From NCBI GenBank assembly GCA_015229115.1, contig JADGCH010000010.1, forward strand, positions 1 to 64,000: 64,000 nucleotides of DNA. Reading direction: 5' to 3'. Positions within the stretch are counted from its first letter, which is position 1, and each line of letters opens with the position of its first letter. The stretch is from Magnetococcales bacterium (GTDB lineage Bacteria; Pseudomonadota; Magnetococcia; Magnetococcales; JADGCH01). Below, one piece after another: positions 46,373 to 56,444 of this stretch. The notes under the pieces were generated by a model that worked only from the letters and a program-made list of their open reading frames with translations, had not been told where the DNA came from and made no database searches. A program made the position numbers and the translations under genes.

Positions 46373-47263
46373 GTGACTTTTCAGGATCTTATCCTGGCCC
46401 TGCAACTTTACTGGGCCCGACAGGGATGTATTGTCCAGCAGCCCTACGATATGGAGATGGGAGCGGGTACCTTCCATCCGTCGACTTTCCTGCGGGTGCT
46501 TGGGCCGGAGCCTTGGCATACGGCCTATGTGCAGCCGTCCAGACGACCGACCGATGGGCGCTATGGTGATAATCCCAACCGGTTGCAGCACTACTACCAG
46601 TTCCAGGTGATTTTGAAGCCATCACCGGACGATATCCAGGAACTCTATCTGCAATCGCTACGAGCCATTGGCATCATGCCGGAACAACACGACATCCGTT
46701 TTGTCGAGGATGACTGGGAAAGCCCTACGCTGGGTGCCTGGGGGCTAGGATGGGAGGTGTGGCTGGATGGTATGGAGGTGACCCAGTTTACCTATTTCCA
46801 GCAGGTGGGGGGACTGGAGCTGCATCCGGTTGCCGGTGAAATTACCTACGGACTGGAACGTCTGGCGATGTACATCCAGAGTGTTGAAAACGTCTTTGAT
46901 GTTCAGTGGACGCCGACCATCCGCTATGGTGAGGTCTTCCATCATAATGAGGTCGAGTATTCGCGCTATAACTTCGATGTGGCGGATAGTGACATGCTGT
47001 TTGACCTGTTTAATCGTCACGAGAAGGAGGCGGATCGGCTGGCACAACAGCAGTTGCCTTTGCCTGCCTATGACCAAGTCATCAAGAGTTCACACCTTTT
47101 CAATCTGCTCGATGCACGGGGAGCCATCAGTGTAGCCGAGCGGGCGGGCTATATTGGTCGGGTACGGGCCATTGCACGGCAGAGTGCTGAGGCTTGGCTG
47201 GAGCAGCGGCGTATGCTGGGGTTTCCGTTGCTGCGGCAGCAAGCCGGGGAGCCGTCATCATGA
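46373..47263 (+). CDS. glyQ: Glycyl-tRNA synthetase alpha subunit
   Basis: A 296-residue catalytic subunit of the bacterial-type tetrameric Gly[49 protein letters not shown] and [19 protein letters not shown] are near invariant. The start is GTG at 46373. ATGA overlap with glyS. Confidence 0.97.
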   Translation: MTFQDLILALQLYWARQGCIVQQPYDMEMGAGTFHPSTFLRVLGPEPWHTAYVQPSRRPTDGRYGDNPNRLQHYYQFQVILKPSPDDIQELYLQSLRAIGIMPEQHDIRFVEDDWESPTLGAWGLGWEVWLDGMEVTQFTYFQQVGGLELHPVAGEITYGLERLAMYIQSVENVFDVQWTPTIRYGEVFHHNEVEYSRYNFDVADSDMLFDLFNRHEKEADRLAQQQLPLPAYDQVIKSSHLFNLLDARGAISVAERAGYIGRVRAIARQSAEAWLEQRRMLGFPLLRQQAGEPSS

Positions 47264-49401
47264 GCCAGTCGATCAATCCAGGGCATGACCAGGGTCACGA
47301 GTTTTTATGGGAGATCGGGTGCGAGGAAATTCCGGCGCGTATGCTGGCCGATGCCATTGTAACGCTGCGTGAACGGATGGGTCTTGCCCTTCAGGAAGCT
47401 GGCATCCATTTTGGTGCGGTCGATAGTCACGGTACGCCCCGACGGTTGGCCGTTTACGTGACCGGCTTGGCTGGTTGTCAACAACAGCGTGAGGAGCTGT
47501 TGCGTGGGCCGGCGTTAGCCCGGGCCTTCGATGCCGATGGCCATCCCACGGCGGCCGCTTTGGGTTTTGCCCGCAGCCACGGTGTTGCCGTGACCGATCT
47601 GGAACAGCTGGATAGCGACAAGGGACGTTACCTGATGTTGCGCCAGCGGTTGCCAGGGCAACCAACCCTGGAGTTGTTGCCACAGATCATGACCACGCTG
47701 TTGAAGCAGTTTCCATGGCCCAAGTCCATGCGCTGGGGTAGCGGTAGCAGCCGTTTTGTCCGTCCGATTCAACGCATCTTGGCGTTGTTTGACGGTCAGG
47801 TGGTGCCTTTTACCACACCGGAGGGTGTCACGGCATCCTATACCGTCGTTGGGCATCGTTTCATGGCACCGACGCCACAGACCGTGACCACGATTGCCAG
47901 TTATCGGACTGCTTTGCAGGCCAATCGGGTGGTTTTGGACTTGGCCGAACGTTGCCGAATCATTCGTGAGGCGGCTCAGCAACAGGCCGAGCGTGTTAAC
48001 GGTCAAGTGGTCATGGATGAGGGATTGCTGGCTGAAAATGGTGCCTTGGTGGAGTGGCCTGTCGCTTTGCTGGGGCAATTTCCAGCCCATTACCTCGATA
48101 TTCCGTCCGAGGTGCTGACCACCTCCATGAAGGCGCACCAGAAATATTTTTCGGTTGTCGATGGTGAAGGCCGGTTGCTGCCCTATTTCGTTGCCATTGC
48201 CAATATGGAACTGACCGATCCATCGGTGTTGGTACGTGGCTATGAACGTGTGTTACGCGCCAGGCTGGCCGATGCGGCTTTTTATTGGCAGGAGGATCGT
48301 CGTACCGGTCTGCGGCAGCGGCTGGATGACCTGGAGCAGGTCGTGTTCCAAAATCGTCTTGGCACCATGCGTCAGAAAGCTGAACGACTGGCCCGCCTGA
48401 CGGCCCTGGTGGCACAGATCCTGAATGAGCCTGCCCTGGTTGCGGCGGCAGAGCAGGCTGGGCGTTACGCCAAATGCGACCTGGTAACCGGTATGGTGGC
48501 GGAATTTCCCGAGCTGCAGGGCATCATGGGGGGCTACTACTACCCGTCGTCAGACCATTCGGATCAGGAACAGCTGGTGGCGCGAGCCATTCGCGAGCAT
48601 TACCAGCCCCAGGGTGCCGGTGATTCGTTACCACTGTCATCTCTGGGCGCTATGCTGGCCCTGGCAGACCGGGTAGATACGCTGGTGGGTTATTTTGGTA
48701 TGGGTCTGGTGCCGACTGGTGCCAAGGATCCTTATGCTCTGCGTCGTGCCGCCTTGGGGGTGATTCGCATCCTTATCAATGACCGTACGTCGTGGCATGT
48801 GCCGTTGCGTCCCCTGCTGGAGCAGGCTTATGACCTTTATGGTGAGGAGGTGCTGGCTGGTCGTAACCGGGACAGCACCATCACGGCGCTGTTGCAGTTT
48901 TTCTATGGCCGGTTGGCAGCGCACCTGAAATTGAATGGCTTCTCCTATGACTTGATTGACGCGGTGCAAGCGTTGATGCTGGATGATCTGACCGATGTGT
49001 GGCACCGGGTCATGGCCTTGAACCGATTCAAGCAACAACCCGACTACGAATCCTTGGTCATGCTCAATAAACGTATTGCCAATATTCTGGAAAAATCAGA
49101 TGTGTTGGCAAGGCCGCTGGGTCCGGTTGATCCATCCTTGTTGTACGAGCCAGCAGAACAGGATCTTTATCGTGCTGTGGAAGGAGTGGAAGTGATCGTC
49201 AAGCAGGCCGTTGCACAGCGTGATTACGATCAGGCGTTGCTGTCTCTCACGGGTCTGCGTACTGTTGTGGACCGGTTTTTTGTTGAGATATTGGTCATGG
49301 CTGAACAGGAGGATAGGCGTCACAATCGTTTTGCGTTATTGACACGGGTGCGTCAGGCGTTTCGTCGTGTTGCTGATGTGAGTTGTCTGGTATTTTTATA
49401 G
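47260..49401 (+). CDS. glyS: Glycyl-tRNA synthetase beta subunit
   Basis: A 713-residue beta subunit, which binds tRNA-Gly. [15 protein letters not shown] opens the conserved part, [54 protein letters not shown] and [11 protein letters not shown] are typical. ATG at 47260 gives the conserved N-terminus; the longer frame to 47194 runs through glyQ. Confidence 0.97.
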   Translation: MSQSINPGHDQGHEFLWEIGCEEIPARMLADAIVTLRERMGLALQEAGIHFGAVDSHGTPRRLAVYVTGLAGCQQQREELLRGPALARAFDADGHPTAAALGFARSHGVAVTDLEQLDSDKGRYLMLRQRLPGQPTLELLPQIMTTLLKQFPWPKSMRWGSGSSRFVRPIQRILALFDGQVVPFTTPEGVTASYTVVGHRFMAPTPQTVTTIASYRTALQANRVVLDLAERCRIIREAAQQQAERVNGQVVMDEGLLAENGALVEWPVALLGQFPAHYLDIPSEVLTTSMKAHQKYFSVVDGEGRLLPYFVAIANMELTDPSVLVRGYERVLRARLADAAFYWQEDRRTGLRQRLDDLEQVVFQNRLGTMRQKAERLARLTALVAQILNEPALVAAAEQAGRYAKCDLVTGMVAEFPELQGIMGGYYYPSSDHSDQEQLVARAIREHYQPQGAGDSLPLSSLGAMLALADRVDTLVGYFGMGLVPTGAKDPYALRRAALGVIRILINDRTSWHVPLRPLLEQAYDLYGEEVLAGRNRDSTITALLQFFYGRLAAHLKLNGFSYDLIDAVQALMLDDLTDVWHRVMALNRFKQQPDYESLVMLNKRIANILEKSDVLARPLGPVDPSLLYEPAEQDLYRAVEGVEVIVKQAVAQRDYDQALLSLTGLRTVVDRFFVEILVMAEQEDRRHNRFALLTRVRQAFRRVADVSCLVFL

Positions 49402-49447
49402 AGATTAATGGACTTCTTCTAGAAGAGAGATTGTGTGGGGGGTAATT

Positions 49448-52138
49448 ATGGGACGTATGACATCGCAGAATAAACTGGTCTTTTTCTTTGGTGGCGGTAT
49501 TGCTGAGGGAGATGCTTCCATGAAGGATCTTCTGGGCGGCAAAGGGGCCAACCTGGCTGAGATGACCCGTATCGGCATACCAGTGCCAGCTGGTTTTACC
49601 ATTTGTACCGAGGTCTGCAACGAATTCTTCAAGAGTGGTGGTAAGCACCCGGAAAATCTGCAATGGCGCGTCGAGGCGGCCCTTGGTCAGGTTGAAAAGG
49701 CGATGGAGGCCAAGTTTGGCGACACCAAAAAGCCTTTGCTGCTGTCCGTTCGCTCTGGCGCCCGTGCCTCCATGCCTGGCATGATGGATACCATTCTCAA
49801 CATTGGCCTGAACGACCAGACCATTGAAGGCGTGATTAAAAAATCAGGCGACCCCCGCTTTGCTTACGATTGTTATCGCCGTTTTGTGCAGATGTATGCC
49901 AACGTGGTGCTGGGTGTTTCCGGTGACCATTTTGAGAACCTGATTCAGCAGAAGAAGCGTTCTCTGGACGTTGAACTCGATACGGAGCTGGCGGCTGAGG
50001 ATTGGGAAGAACTGGTAGGCGCCTTCAAGGCCAAGGTCAGGGAGATTACCGGCAAGGATTTCCCGGACGATCCTCACCAGCAGTTGTGGGGCGCCATTGA
50101 CGCCGTGTTTAACTCTTGGATGAAGCCGCGTGCCGTGACCTACCGTCGTCTCAACGATATTCCGGATGATTGGGGCACGGCTGTCAATGTGCAAGCCATG
50201 GTATTTGGCAATATGGGTGATGACAGTGCTACCGGCGTTGCTTTTACCCGTAATCCGGCCACGGGCGAGCGCCATTTTTATGGTGAATTCCTCGTCAATG
50301 CCCAGGGCGAGGATGTGGTGGCCGGTATCCGCACCCCGCAGCAGGTGACGCTGGAGGGCAAGCGGCGCATCGGTTCCCACCTGCCATCCATGGAAGAGAT
50401 CATGCCGAAGCTCTACAACAAGATGGTCAAGATCTACCAGAAGTTGGAGCAGCACTACCGCGATATGCAGGATATTGAGTTTACCATTCAGAAGGGGCAC
50501 CTCTGGATCCTGCAGACCCGTTCTGGCAAACGTACCGCCAAGGCAGCCCTGAAAATTGCTGTGGATATGGTCATGGAAGGTGTGATCTCCAAGGAGGAGG
50601 CTGTACAGCGCGTCGATGCCCGCAGTCTGGATCAGCTGTTGCATCCCACCCTTGATCCAGAGGCGCAGCAGCGGGCTCATGTGCTGGCAACCGGCTTGCC
50701 GGCTTCTCCGGGTGCTGGGTCGGGCCAGGTCGTGTTCGATGCCGACACCGCTGAGGCCTGGAATAATGAGGGCAAGGACGTGATTTTGGTGCGTGACGAA
50801 ACCTGTCCCGAAGACATCCACGGCATGCATGCCGCTAAGGCCATCCTGACAGCTCGTGGTGGTATGACGTCTCACGCCGCAGTTGTGGCACGTGGTATGG
50901 GGAGACCCTGCGTCTGTGGCTGTCACGATCTGGAAATCGACTTTGCGGCCCAGCAGATGACGGTTGGCGGTGTGACACTGGCCAAAGGGGACTGGATCAC
51001 CCTTGATGGAGCCAGTGGTCAAGTGATGGAGGGTCAGGTGGCCACCGTCGATTCGACGCTTTCGGGCGATTTTGCTGCCTTCATGCAGTGGACCGATGAG
51101 ATCCGCACCATGAAGATCCGCACCAATGCCGATACTCCGGAAGATGCGGTTGTGGCGCGCAAATTTGGTGCTGAGGGCATTGGCCTGTGCCGCACCGAGC
51201 ATATGTTCTTCGAGGAGGATCGCATTGTCGCCATGCGTGAGATGATTCTCGCCGAAAATGAGCAGGACCGGCGCCAGGCCTTGGCCAAGATTCTACCGAT
51301 TCAGCGGCGCGATTTCGAAGGGATCTTTCGTGCCATGAAGGGATTTCCGGTGACGATCCGGTTGCTGGATCCCCCCCTGCATGAGTTCATTCCACACGAC
51401 CTCAAGGGGCAGCAGGATGTGGCCCTGTCGTTGGGAACCCCGGTTTCCGAGGTCAAGCGTCGGGTGGAAGAGCTGCGTGAGTCTAACCCGATGCTGGGCC
51501 ATCGTGGCTGCCGTCTCGGGGTGACTTATCCGGAAATTTACGAAATGCAGGTGCGTGCCATCATGGAAGCGGCCTGTCATCTGATCAAAAGGGAGCATTT
51601 TACCATCGTTCCCGAGATCATGATTCCGTTGGTAGCGCATGCCAAGGAGATGCGGGTACTGAAGGAACTCTGTGTCGCCACCTGTGAGCAGGTGATGGCA
51701 GAGCAGGGGGTTGTGGTACAGTTCATGGTGGGTACCATGATTGAGCTGCCCCGTGCTGCACTCATTGCGGATCAATTGGCACAGGAGGTCGATTTCTTCT
51801 CCTTTGGCACCAACGATCTGACCCAAACCACCCTGGGGATCTCGCGCGATGACTCCGGCTCCTTCCTCAAGGAATATGTCAACAAACGGCTGTTGGAAAA
51901 GGATCCGTTTGTTTCGATCGATCAGGAGGGCGTAGGTCAACTGGTGATGATGGGGGTCAAGAAAGGGCGTCATGTCCGTGCCAACCTTAAGGTGGGTATC
52001 TGTGGCGAACATGGCGGCGATCCGAGCTCAATCCTGTTCTTTCAGCAGGCTGGTCTGGACTATGTCTCCTGCTCGCCCTACCGGGTTCCCGTTGCCCGTC
52101 TCGCCGCAGCCCAGGCAGCTCTGGCCTCTGCCAAGTAA
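49448..52138 (+). CDS. ppdK: Pyruvate phosphate dikinase
   Basis: An 896-residue PPDK, interconverting pyruvate, ATP and phosphate with PEP, AMP and diphosphate. N-terminal ATP-grasp part (LLGGKGANLAEM, SVRSGARASMPGMMDTILN), central phosphohistidine loop GGMTSHAAVVARGMG with the catalytic His and the regulatory Thr, and C-terminal PEP/pyruvate barrel (GLCRTEHMFF, NPMLGHRGCRLG, FFSFGTNDLTQ, CGEHGGDP). ATG at 49448 follows a G-rich ribosome site; 49457 is also possible. With pgk it points to gluconeogenic or reversible glycolytic flux. No ppdK regulatory protein gene is adjacent. Confidence 0.97.
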   Translation: MGRMTSQNKLVFFFGGGIAEGDASMKDLLGGKGANLAEMTRIGIPVPAGFTICTEVCNEFFKSGGKHPENLQWRVEAALGQVEKAMEAKFGDTKKPLLLSVRSGARASMPGMMDTILNIGLNDQTIEGVIKKSGDPRFAYDCYRRFVQMYANVVLGVSGDHFENLIQQKKRSLDVELDTELAAEDWEELVGAFKAKVREITGKDFPDDPHQQLWGAIDAVFNSWMKPRAVTYRRLNDIPDDWGTAVNVQAMVFGNMGDDSATGVAFTRNPATGERHFYGEFLVNAQGEDVVAGIRTPQQVTLEGKRRIGSHLPSMEEIMPKLYNKMVKIYQKLEQHYRDMQDIEFTIQKGHLWILQTRSGKRTAKAALKIAVDMVMEGVISKEEAVQRVDARSLDQLLHPTLDPEAQQRAHVLATGLPASPGAGSGQVVFDADTAEAWNNEGKDVILVRDETCPEDIHGMHAAKAILTARGGMTSHAAVVARGMGRPCVCGCHDLEIDFAAQQMTVGGVTLAKGDWITLDGASGQVMEGQVATVDSTLSGDFAAFMQWTDEIRTMKIRTNADTPEDAVVARKFGAEGIGLCRTEHMFFEEDRIVAMREMILAENEQDRRQALAKILPIQRRDFEGIFRAMKGFPVTIRLLDPPLHEFIPHDLKGQQDVALSLGTPVSEVKRRVEELRESNPMLGHRGCRLGVTYPEIYEMQVRAIMEAACHLIKREHFTIVPEIMIPLVAHAKEMRVLKELCVATCEQVMAEQGVVVQFMVGTMIELPRAALIADQLAQEVDFFSFGTNDLTQTTLGISRDDSGSFLKEYVNKRLLEKDPFVSIDQEGVGQLVMMGVKKGRHVRANLKVGICGEHGGDPSSILFFQQAGLDYVSCSPYRVPVARLAAAQAALASAK

Positions 52139-52160
52139 TTTTTTCGGTTTTCCCCCCTCA

Positions 52161-52207
52161 CCCCCCCGCCTTACCCTCTCCCAAGGGGAGAGGGTAAGGC
52201 GGGGGGG
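52161..52207. repeat. Perfect 22-bp palindromic hairpin (REP-like) after ppdK
   Basis: Arms at 52161-52182 and 52186-52207 are perfect complements around a 3-base loop (AAG). The core reads CCTTACCCTCTCCC on one arm. It is not followed by a T run, so it is not a simple intrinsic terminator, though it could still stop or protect the ppdK transcript. The CCCTCTCCC/GGGAGAGGG core resembles short palindromes found in many copies between proteobacterial genes. Confidence 0.8.
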
Positions 52208-52280
52208 TAGCGGATGGGAAGGCTGAAGGCTTTCCTCGTTCCTGCTCTATATCCCGCCTGACCCAATTAGGAGTGATTTC

Positions 52281-54437
52281 ATGGATATACTGCATCGTAT
52301 CAGACTGAGAACCAAATTCATCATCATATTGTTATTGCCCTTATTGGGATTGGTGCTATTTGGTGTTGAGAGTGTACTGGAAAAACACCGCTTGGCCACC
52401 ACCATGCAGACCATGCAGTCTCTGGTTGATCTGGCCGTGCGAGTGGGTGCCATGGTGCACGAGATGCAGAAGGAACGCGGCATGACAGCGGGTTTCCTTG
52501 GCAGCAAGGGTAACCAGTTTCGCACTGAGTTGACACAACAGCGTGATGGGGTCGATCAGAAGATCACCAATGTGCGCCAGTTTGTGCAGCACGCTCTCGG
52601 TGGCATAGGCGATACCTCCGGTACTGCCCTGGCCAGTGGCCTGGCTGAAGCTGAACGCCACCTTGACCGTTTGAAGGAGATCCGACAGCGGGTCGATCGT
52701 CTGGATATCGTGCCAGCGGATGCCACCGGCTATTATACCCAGGGCATCGGTCTGTTTTTGACCAGTATGGCGGCCATCGGCAAGATGGCTGTCGGTGAGT
52801 TGTCTCCCATGGCCAATGGCTATCTCTATTTTCTGCTTGGCAAGGAGCGAGCCGGTATTGAGCGAGCTACACTGGCCAATGCCTTTTCACAGAACATTTT
52901 CCCCCCTGGCCTGTTTCAGCGTTTTGTCGCCATCATCAGTGAGCAGGATCTCTACCTGAACCTGTTCAAATCCCTGTCTCCGGCGGTGCAAACCAGTTTT
53001 TATCAGGATAAAATGCGTGACAGTGCGGTCCAGGAGGCGCAGCAGATGCGGGCTACGGCCCTTGCCAAAGGTGCCATGACGCTGAAACACAATCTGTTGC
53101 TTGAATTGCAGGGCCTAGTCGGATCATTCCGTGCTGGCCTGACCCCGGCCGCCGTTACGGAGCTGCATAACAAAGGGTTGGCAGTGGTCGAGAAATTGCT
53201 AACCCAGCAGGATGTGTCAGCCGACGACAAGCAGCGATTACAGACCCTACAAGGCTGGTTACAGCAGTCTGCTGCCACCGATACGGCGCCACTCGCCGAA
53301 GCCATGCAGGGATTGCAGCGTTCCTTTGCAGCGGGTCATTTTGGTATTGAGGCTCCAGTCTGGTTCAAGACGGTCACGCGCAAAATCGATCTGATGAAAG
53401 AGGTGGAGGATCTCATTGCTGGTGATCTGAAGGCACAGGCTGGCCATATGGAGAGTCAGGCTGCACGGGCTTTCTGGTTCTACCTGATTATGACTGCCCT
53501 GACAATTTGCGTTTCATTGCTGGCAGGTGTCGTCATGGTGCGCCAGATTCTGACACAGATTGGTGGTGAACCTGCCGACGTGATGGCCATTGCTGATCAA
53601 GTGGCTCGTGGTGATCTTTCGGTGCAGTTCGAATCGGGACGAGTGTCATCGGGTATTTATGGCTCCATCAAGAACATGGTGGAGCGGCTGCATGATACCA
53701 TCTCGGCGGTAGTCCAGATCAGCGAATTGGTGGTGGGGCAGGGTAACCAGCTCAATGGTACAGCCTTGATCGTTTCTGAAGGGGCCACCGAGCAGGCCGC
53801 GGCCATTGAGGAAACTTCATCGGCCATGGAGCAGATGAGTGGCAACATTGCTCAGACAACCGATAATGCCCAGTCCACCCAAACCATTGCCGCAGCCGCA
53901 GCGCGCGAGGCCATCGCCAGTGGTGAGGCGGTGCGTGAGGCGGTGCAGGCTATGACCCAAATTGCCGAGAAGATTGGCATCATTGAGGAAATCGCCCGTC
54001 AGACCAATCTGTTGGCACTCAATGCCGCCATTGAGGCAGCCCGGGCTGGGGAACACGGCAAGGGTTTTGCGGTCGTTGCGGCCGAAGTGCGCAAATTGGC
54101 TGAACGCAGTCAGACGGCAGCGCGTGAGATCAACACCATTTCTGGCAACAGCGTCGATGTCGCCAGTCGGGCAGGTGACCTGTTGGCTAAGCTGGTGCCG
54201 AATATCCAGCGCACCGCCCAGTTGATCCAGGAAATTGCTGTTGCTTCGCAGGAGCAGAGTCAGGGTGCCGAGCAGGTCAATCTGGCGATTCAGCAGCTGG
54301 ATCAGGTGATTCAGCGCAATGCCGCCTCGGCAGAGCAGATGTCTGCTTCAGCGGAGGATCTGTCGGGTCAGGCCAATCAATTGCAGCAACTGATGGCCTA
54401 TTTTCAGCTTGAATCGGGTCGTGGTCGTCGGACATGA
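52281..54437 (+). CDS. Methyl-accepting chemotaxis protein with NIT sensor domain
   Basis: A 718-residue chemoreceptor. TM1 ([15 protein letters not shown], residues 14-28), a periplasmic nitrate/nitrite-sensing (NIT) domain of about 350 residues with [21 protein letters not shown]2 (about 396-420, [19 protein letters not shown]), HAMP (about 421-475) and a cytoplasmic signalling domain whose tip [33 protein letters not shown] is canonical. No NWETF-like CheR pentapeptide at the end. It should direct swimming in response to nitrate, nitrite or another anion. ATGA overlap with the next gene is unusual for an MCP. Confidence 0.92.
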   Translation: MDILHRIRLRTKFIIILLLPLLGLVLFGVESVLEKHRLATTMQTMQSLVDLAVRVGAMVHEMQKERGMTAGFLGSKGNQFRTELTQQRDGVDQKITNVRQFVQHALGGIGDTSGTALASGLAEAERHLDRLKEIRQRVDRLDIVPADATGYYTQGIGLFLTSMAAIGKMAVGELSPMANGYLYFLLGKERAGIERATLANAFSQNIFPPGLFQRFVAIISEQDLYLNLFKSLSPAVQTSFYQDKMRDSAVQEAQQMRATALAKGAMTLKHNLLLELQGLVGSFRAGLTPAAVTELHNKGLAVVEKLLTQQDVSADDKQRLQTLQGWLQQSAATDTAPLAEAMQGLQRSFAAGHFGIEAPVWFKTVTRKIDLMKEVEDLIAGDLKAQAGHMESQAARAFWFYLIMTALTICVSLLAGVVMVRQILTQIGGEPADVMAIADQVARGDLSVQFESGRVSSGIYGSIKNMVERLHDTISAVVQISELVVGQGNQLNGTALIVSEGATEQAAAIEETSSAMEQMSGNIAQTTDNAQSTQTIAAAAAREAIASGEAVREAVQAMTQIAEKIGIIEEIARQTNLLALNAAIEAARAGEHGKGFAVVAAEVRKLAERSQTAAREINTISGNSVDVASRAGDLLAKLVPNIQRTAQLIQEIAVASQEQSQGAEQVNLAIQQLDQVIQRNAASAEQMSASAEDLSGQANQLQQLMAYFQLESGRGRRT

Positions 54438-56404
54438 ACAACCTTTGGAGTGATCAGGAAGCCAGTCTGTGGCCGGGTGCTGTTGGGCAGCGTGTCTACA
54501 GTTCACGCCTGCTGGGTCGGGATAAGTCGCTGGTGTTGCACGGCGGAGGCAATACTTCGGTCAAGGCCAGTGTCAGGGATGTTTTTGGAGAGGAAACGGA
54601 AATCCTGTACGTCAAAGGCAGTGGCTGGGATCTGGAACGGATCGAAGCAGCTGGTTTTGCGCCTGTGCAACTGGCACATCTCAAACAGCTGGCCCAGCTA
54701 CCAGAGCTTGCCGACCCGGTGATGGTCAATGAACTGGTGACCCATACCGTCCAGGCTGGGGCGCCTGTTCCTTCCATCGAAGCGATCCTTCATGCCATCC
54801 TGCCTTATACCTACGTCGATCATACCCATGCCGATGCCATTGTGGCCATCACCAATACGGCAGACGGCGAGGCCAGAATCCGCGACCTTTATGGCGATGA
54901 GGTGGTCGTGATTCCTTATGTCATGCCTGGCTTTGATCTGGCACGGTTGTGTGGGCGGCTTTTTGCACGTCAGGCAGGGCCGCAGACCATTGGTATGGTG
55001 CTGATGAACCATGGCATTTTTTCTTTTGGGGCAACGGCCCAGCAGTCCTATGAACGGATGATCGATCTGGTTGGTCGTGCCGAGGCCTATCTACAGCGTC
55101 ATCATGCTTGGCAGGTGGTTTGCCCAGAGTCACCTCCTGTTGCTGTAGATCGTGTGACCATCGCCGATTTGCGTCGACAGATTTCTGATGTGGCCGGCTT
55201 TCCGATGATCATGGCACGGCATAGCGATGCCGATTCCCTGGCTTTTGCCCGGCGTTTGGATGTGGCGGTGGTGGCACAACAGGGACCGGCAACGCCCGAT
55301 CATGTGATTCGCACCAAGCGGCTGCCCATGATTGGGCGTGATGTAGCGGCCTACGCAGCAGCCTATCGCAATTATTCCGCTGCCCATGAGCCACTGGCCA
55401 AAGAGCGCAAGACCATGCTGGATGCCGCGCCACGGGTTGTGCTGGATCCTGATCTGGGTCTGTGTGCCCTGGGCAGGTCGGCCAAAGAGGCGGCCATCGT
55501 GGCTGACATCTACCACCACACCATGGAGATCATCAGCCGTTCTGAGAGGTTGGGAGGTTATCGGGCCTTGTCAGCCCAGCAGATTTTCGAGGTCGAATAC
55601 TGGGATCTGGAACAGGCTAAATTACGCAAGTCAGGGAAGTTGCCGCCGTTGTCTGGTGAGGTGGCGCTCGTCACTGGTGCAGCGTCCGGAATCGGCAAGG
55701 CCTGTGTAGCTTCCCTGCTGGCGCGGGGGGCCGCCGTGGTAGGATTGGACATCAATCCATCGGTGGTGAGCTTGCACCAGAGACCGGATTACCTGGGTCT
55801 GGTCTGTGATGTCACCGCTGAGCAGCAGCTTCAGCAGGCGTTGTCGGCAACCACTGACGCCTTCGGTGGTCTTGACATGCTGATCCTGAATGCCGGCATC
55901 TTTCCTGGCGGCTGTCGTATTGAGAACACCCGTATGGAGGAGTGGCATCAAGTCATGCAAATCAACCTCCATGCCAATCTGTTGTTGATGCGGGAGACCT
56001 ATCCGCTGTTGAAGCTGGCGCCACGTCATGGCCGGGTGGTGATCATTGGCTCGAAAAATGTGCCTGCCCCAGGTCCTGGGGCGGCGTCCTATTCGGCTTC
56101 CAAGGCAGCGTTGAATCAGCTGGCACGGGTGGCAGCCTTGGAGTGGGGAGGAGAGGGAATCCGTATCAATTCGCTGCACCCGAATGCCGTCTTCGACACG
56201 GCCATCTGGAGCGAACAGGTGTTGCAGTCGCGAGCCAGTCATTATGGCTTGACCGTTGATACCTACAAGAAGAATAATGTCTTAAAAGTCGAGGTGACCA
56301 GTCACGATGTTGCTGAACTGGCGGCTGAAATGTGTGGACCCCTGTTTGCCAAGACGACAGGGGCGCAACTGGCCGTCGATGGCGGCAATGACCGGGTGAT
56401 TTAG
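54434..56404 (+). CDS. Bifunctional class II aldolase / short-chain dehydrogenase
   Basis: A 656-residue two-domain protein. The N-terminal half (1-370) is a zinc class II aldolase/adducin domain with [18 protein letters not shown] (metal His pair) and MNHGIFSFG. The C-terminal half (about 410-656) is an SDR with TGAASGIG (NAD site), LNAGIFPGG and [13 protein letters not shown] (catalytic Tyr-Lys). This is the RhaD/RhaL-YuxG fusion type, in which rhamnulose-1-phosphate or a similar sugar phosphate is cleaved and lactaldehyde oxidised. No kinase or isomerase for such a pathway is near; the substrate is therefore open. Translationally coupled to the chemoreceptor gene. Confidence 0.88.
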   Translation: MNNLWSDQEASLWPGAVGQRVYSSRLLGRDKSLVLHGGGNTSVKASVRDVFGEETEILYVKGSGWDLERIEAAGFAPVQLAHLKQLAQLPELADPVMVNELVTHTVQAGAPVPSIEAILHAILPYTYVDHTHADAIVAITNTADGEARIRDLYGDEVVVIPYVMPGFDLARLCGRLFARQAGPQTIGMVLMNHGIFSFGATAQQSYERMIDLVGRAEAYLQRHHAWQVVCPESPPVAVDRVTIADLRRQISDVAGFPMIMARHSDADSLAFARRLDVAVVAQQGPATPDHVIRTKRLPMIGRDVAAYAAAYRNYSAAHEPLAKERKTMLDAAPRVVLDPDLGLCALGRSAKEAAIVADIYHHTMEIISRSERLGGYRALSAQQIFEVEYWDLEQAKLRKSGKLPPLSGEVALVTGAASGIGKACVASLLARGAAVVGLDINPSVVSLHQRPDYLGLVCDVTAEQQLQQALSATTDAFGGLDMLILNAGIFPGGCRIENTRMEEWHQVMQINLHANLLLMRETYPLLKLAPRHGRVVIIGSKNVPAPGPGAASYSASKAALNQLARVAALEWGGEGIRINSLHPNAVFDTAIWSEQVLQSRASHYGLTVDTYKKNNVLKVEVTSHDVAELAAEMCGPLFAKTTGAQLAVDGGNDRVI

Positions 56405-56444
56405 CCATTGCCTACGTGGTCGTTGTCTTGTTGATGGGTTGGTA

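Noticed and set aside
49415-49426. 12-bp palindrome TCTTCTAGAAGA between glyS and ppdK as a terminator
   Set aside because: The stem is only six bases without a loop and there is no T run after it.
49844-51202. Long open frame (452 codons) on minus inside ppdK
   Set aside because: It is the antisense of a highly conserved enzyme gene in GC-rich DNA, has no recognisable domain and no ribosome binding site or promoter.
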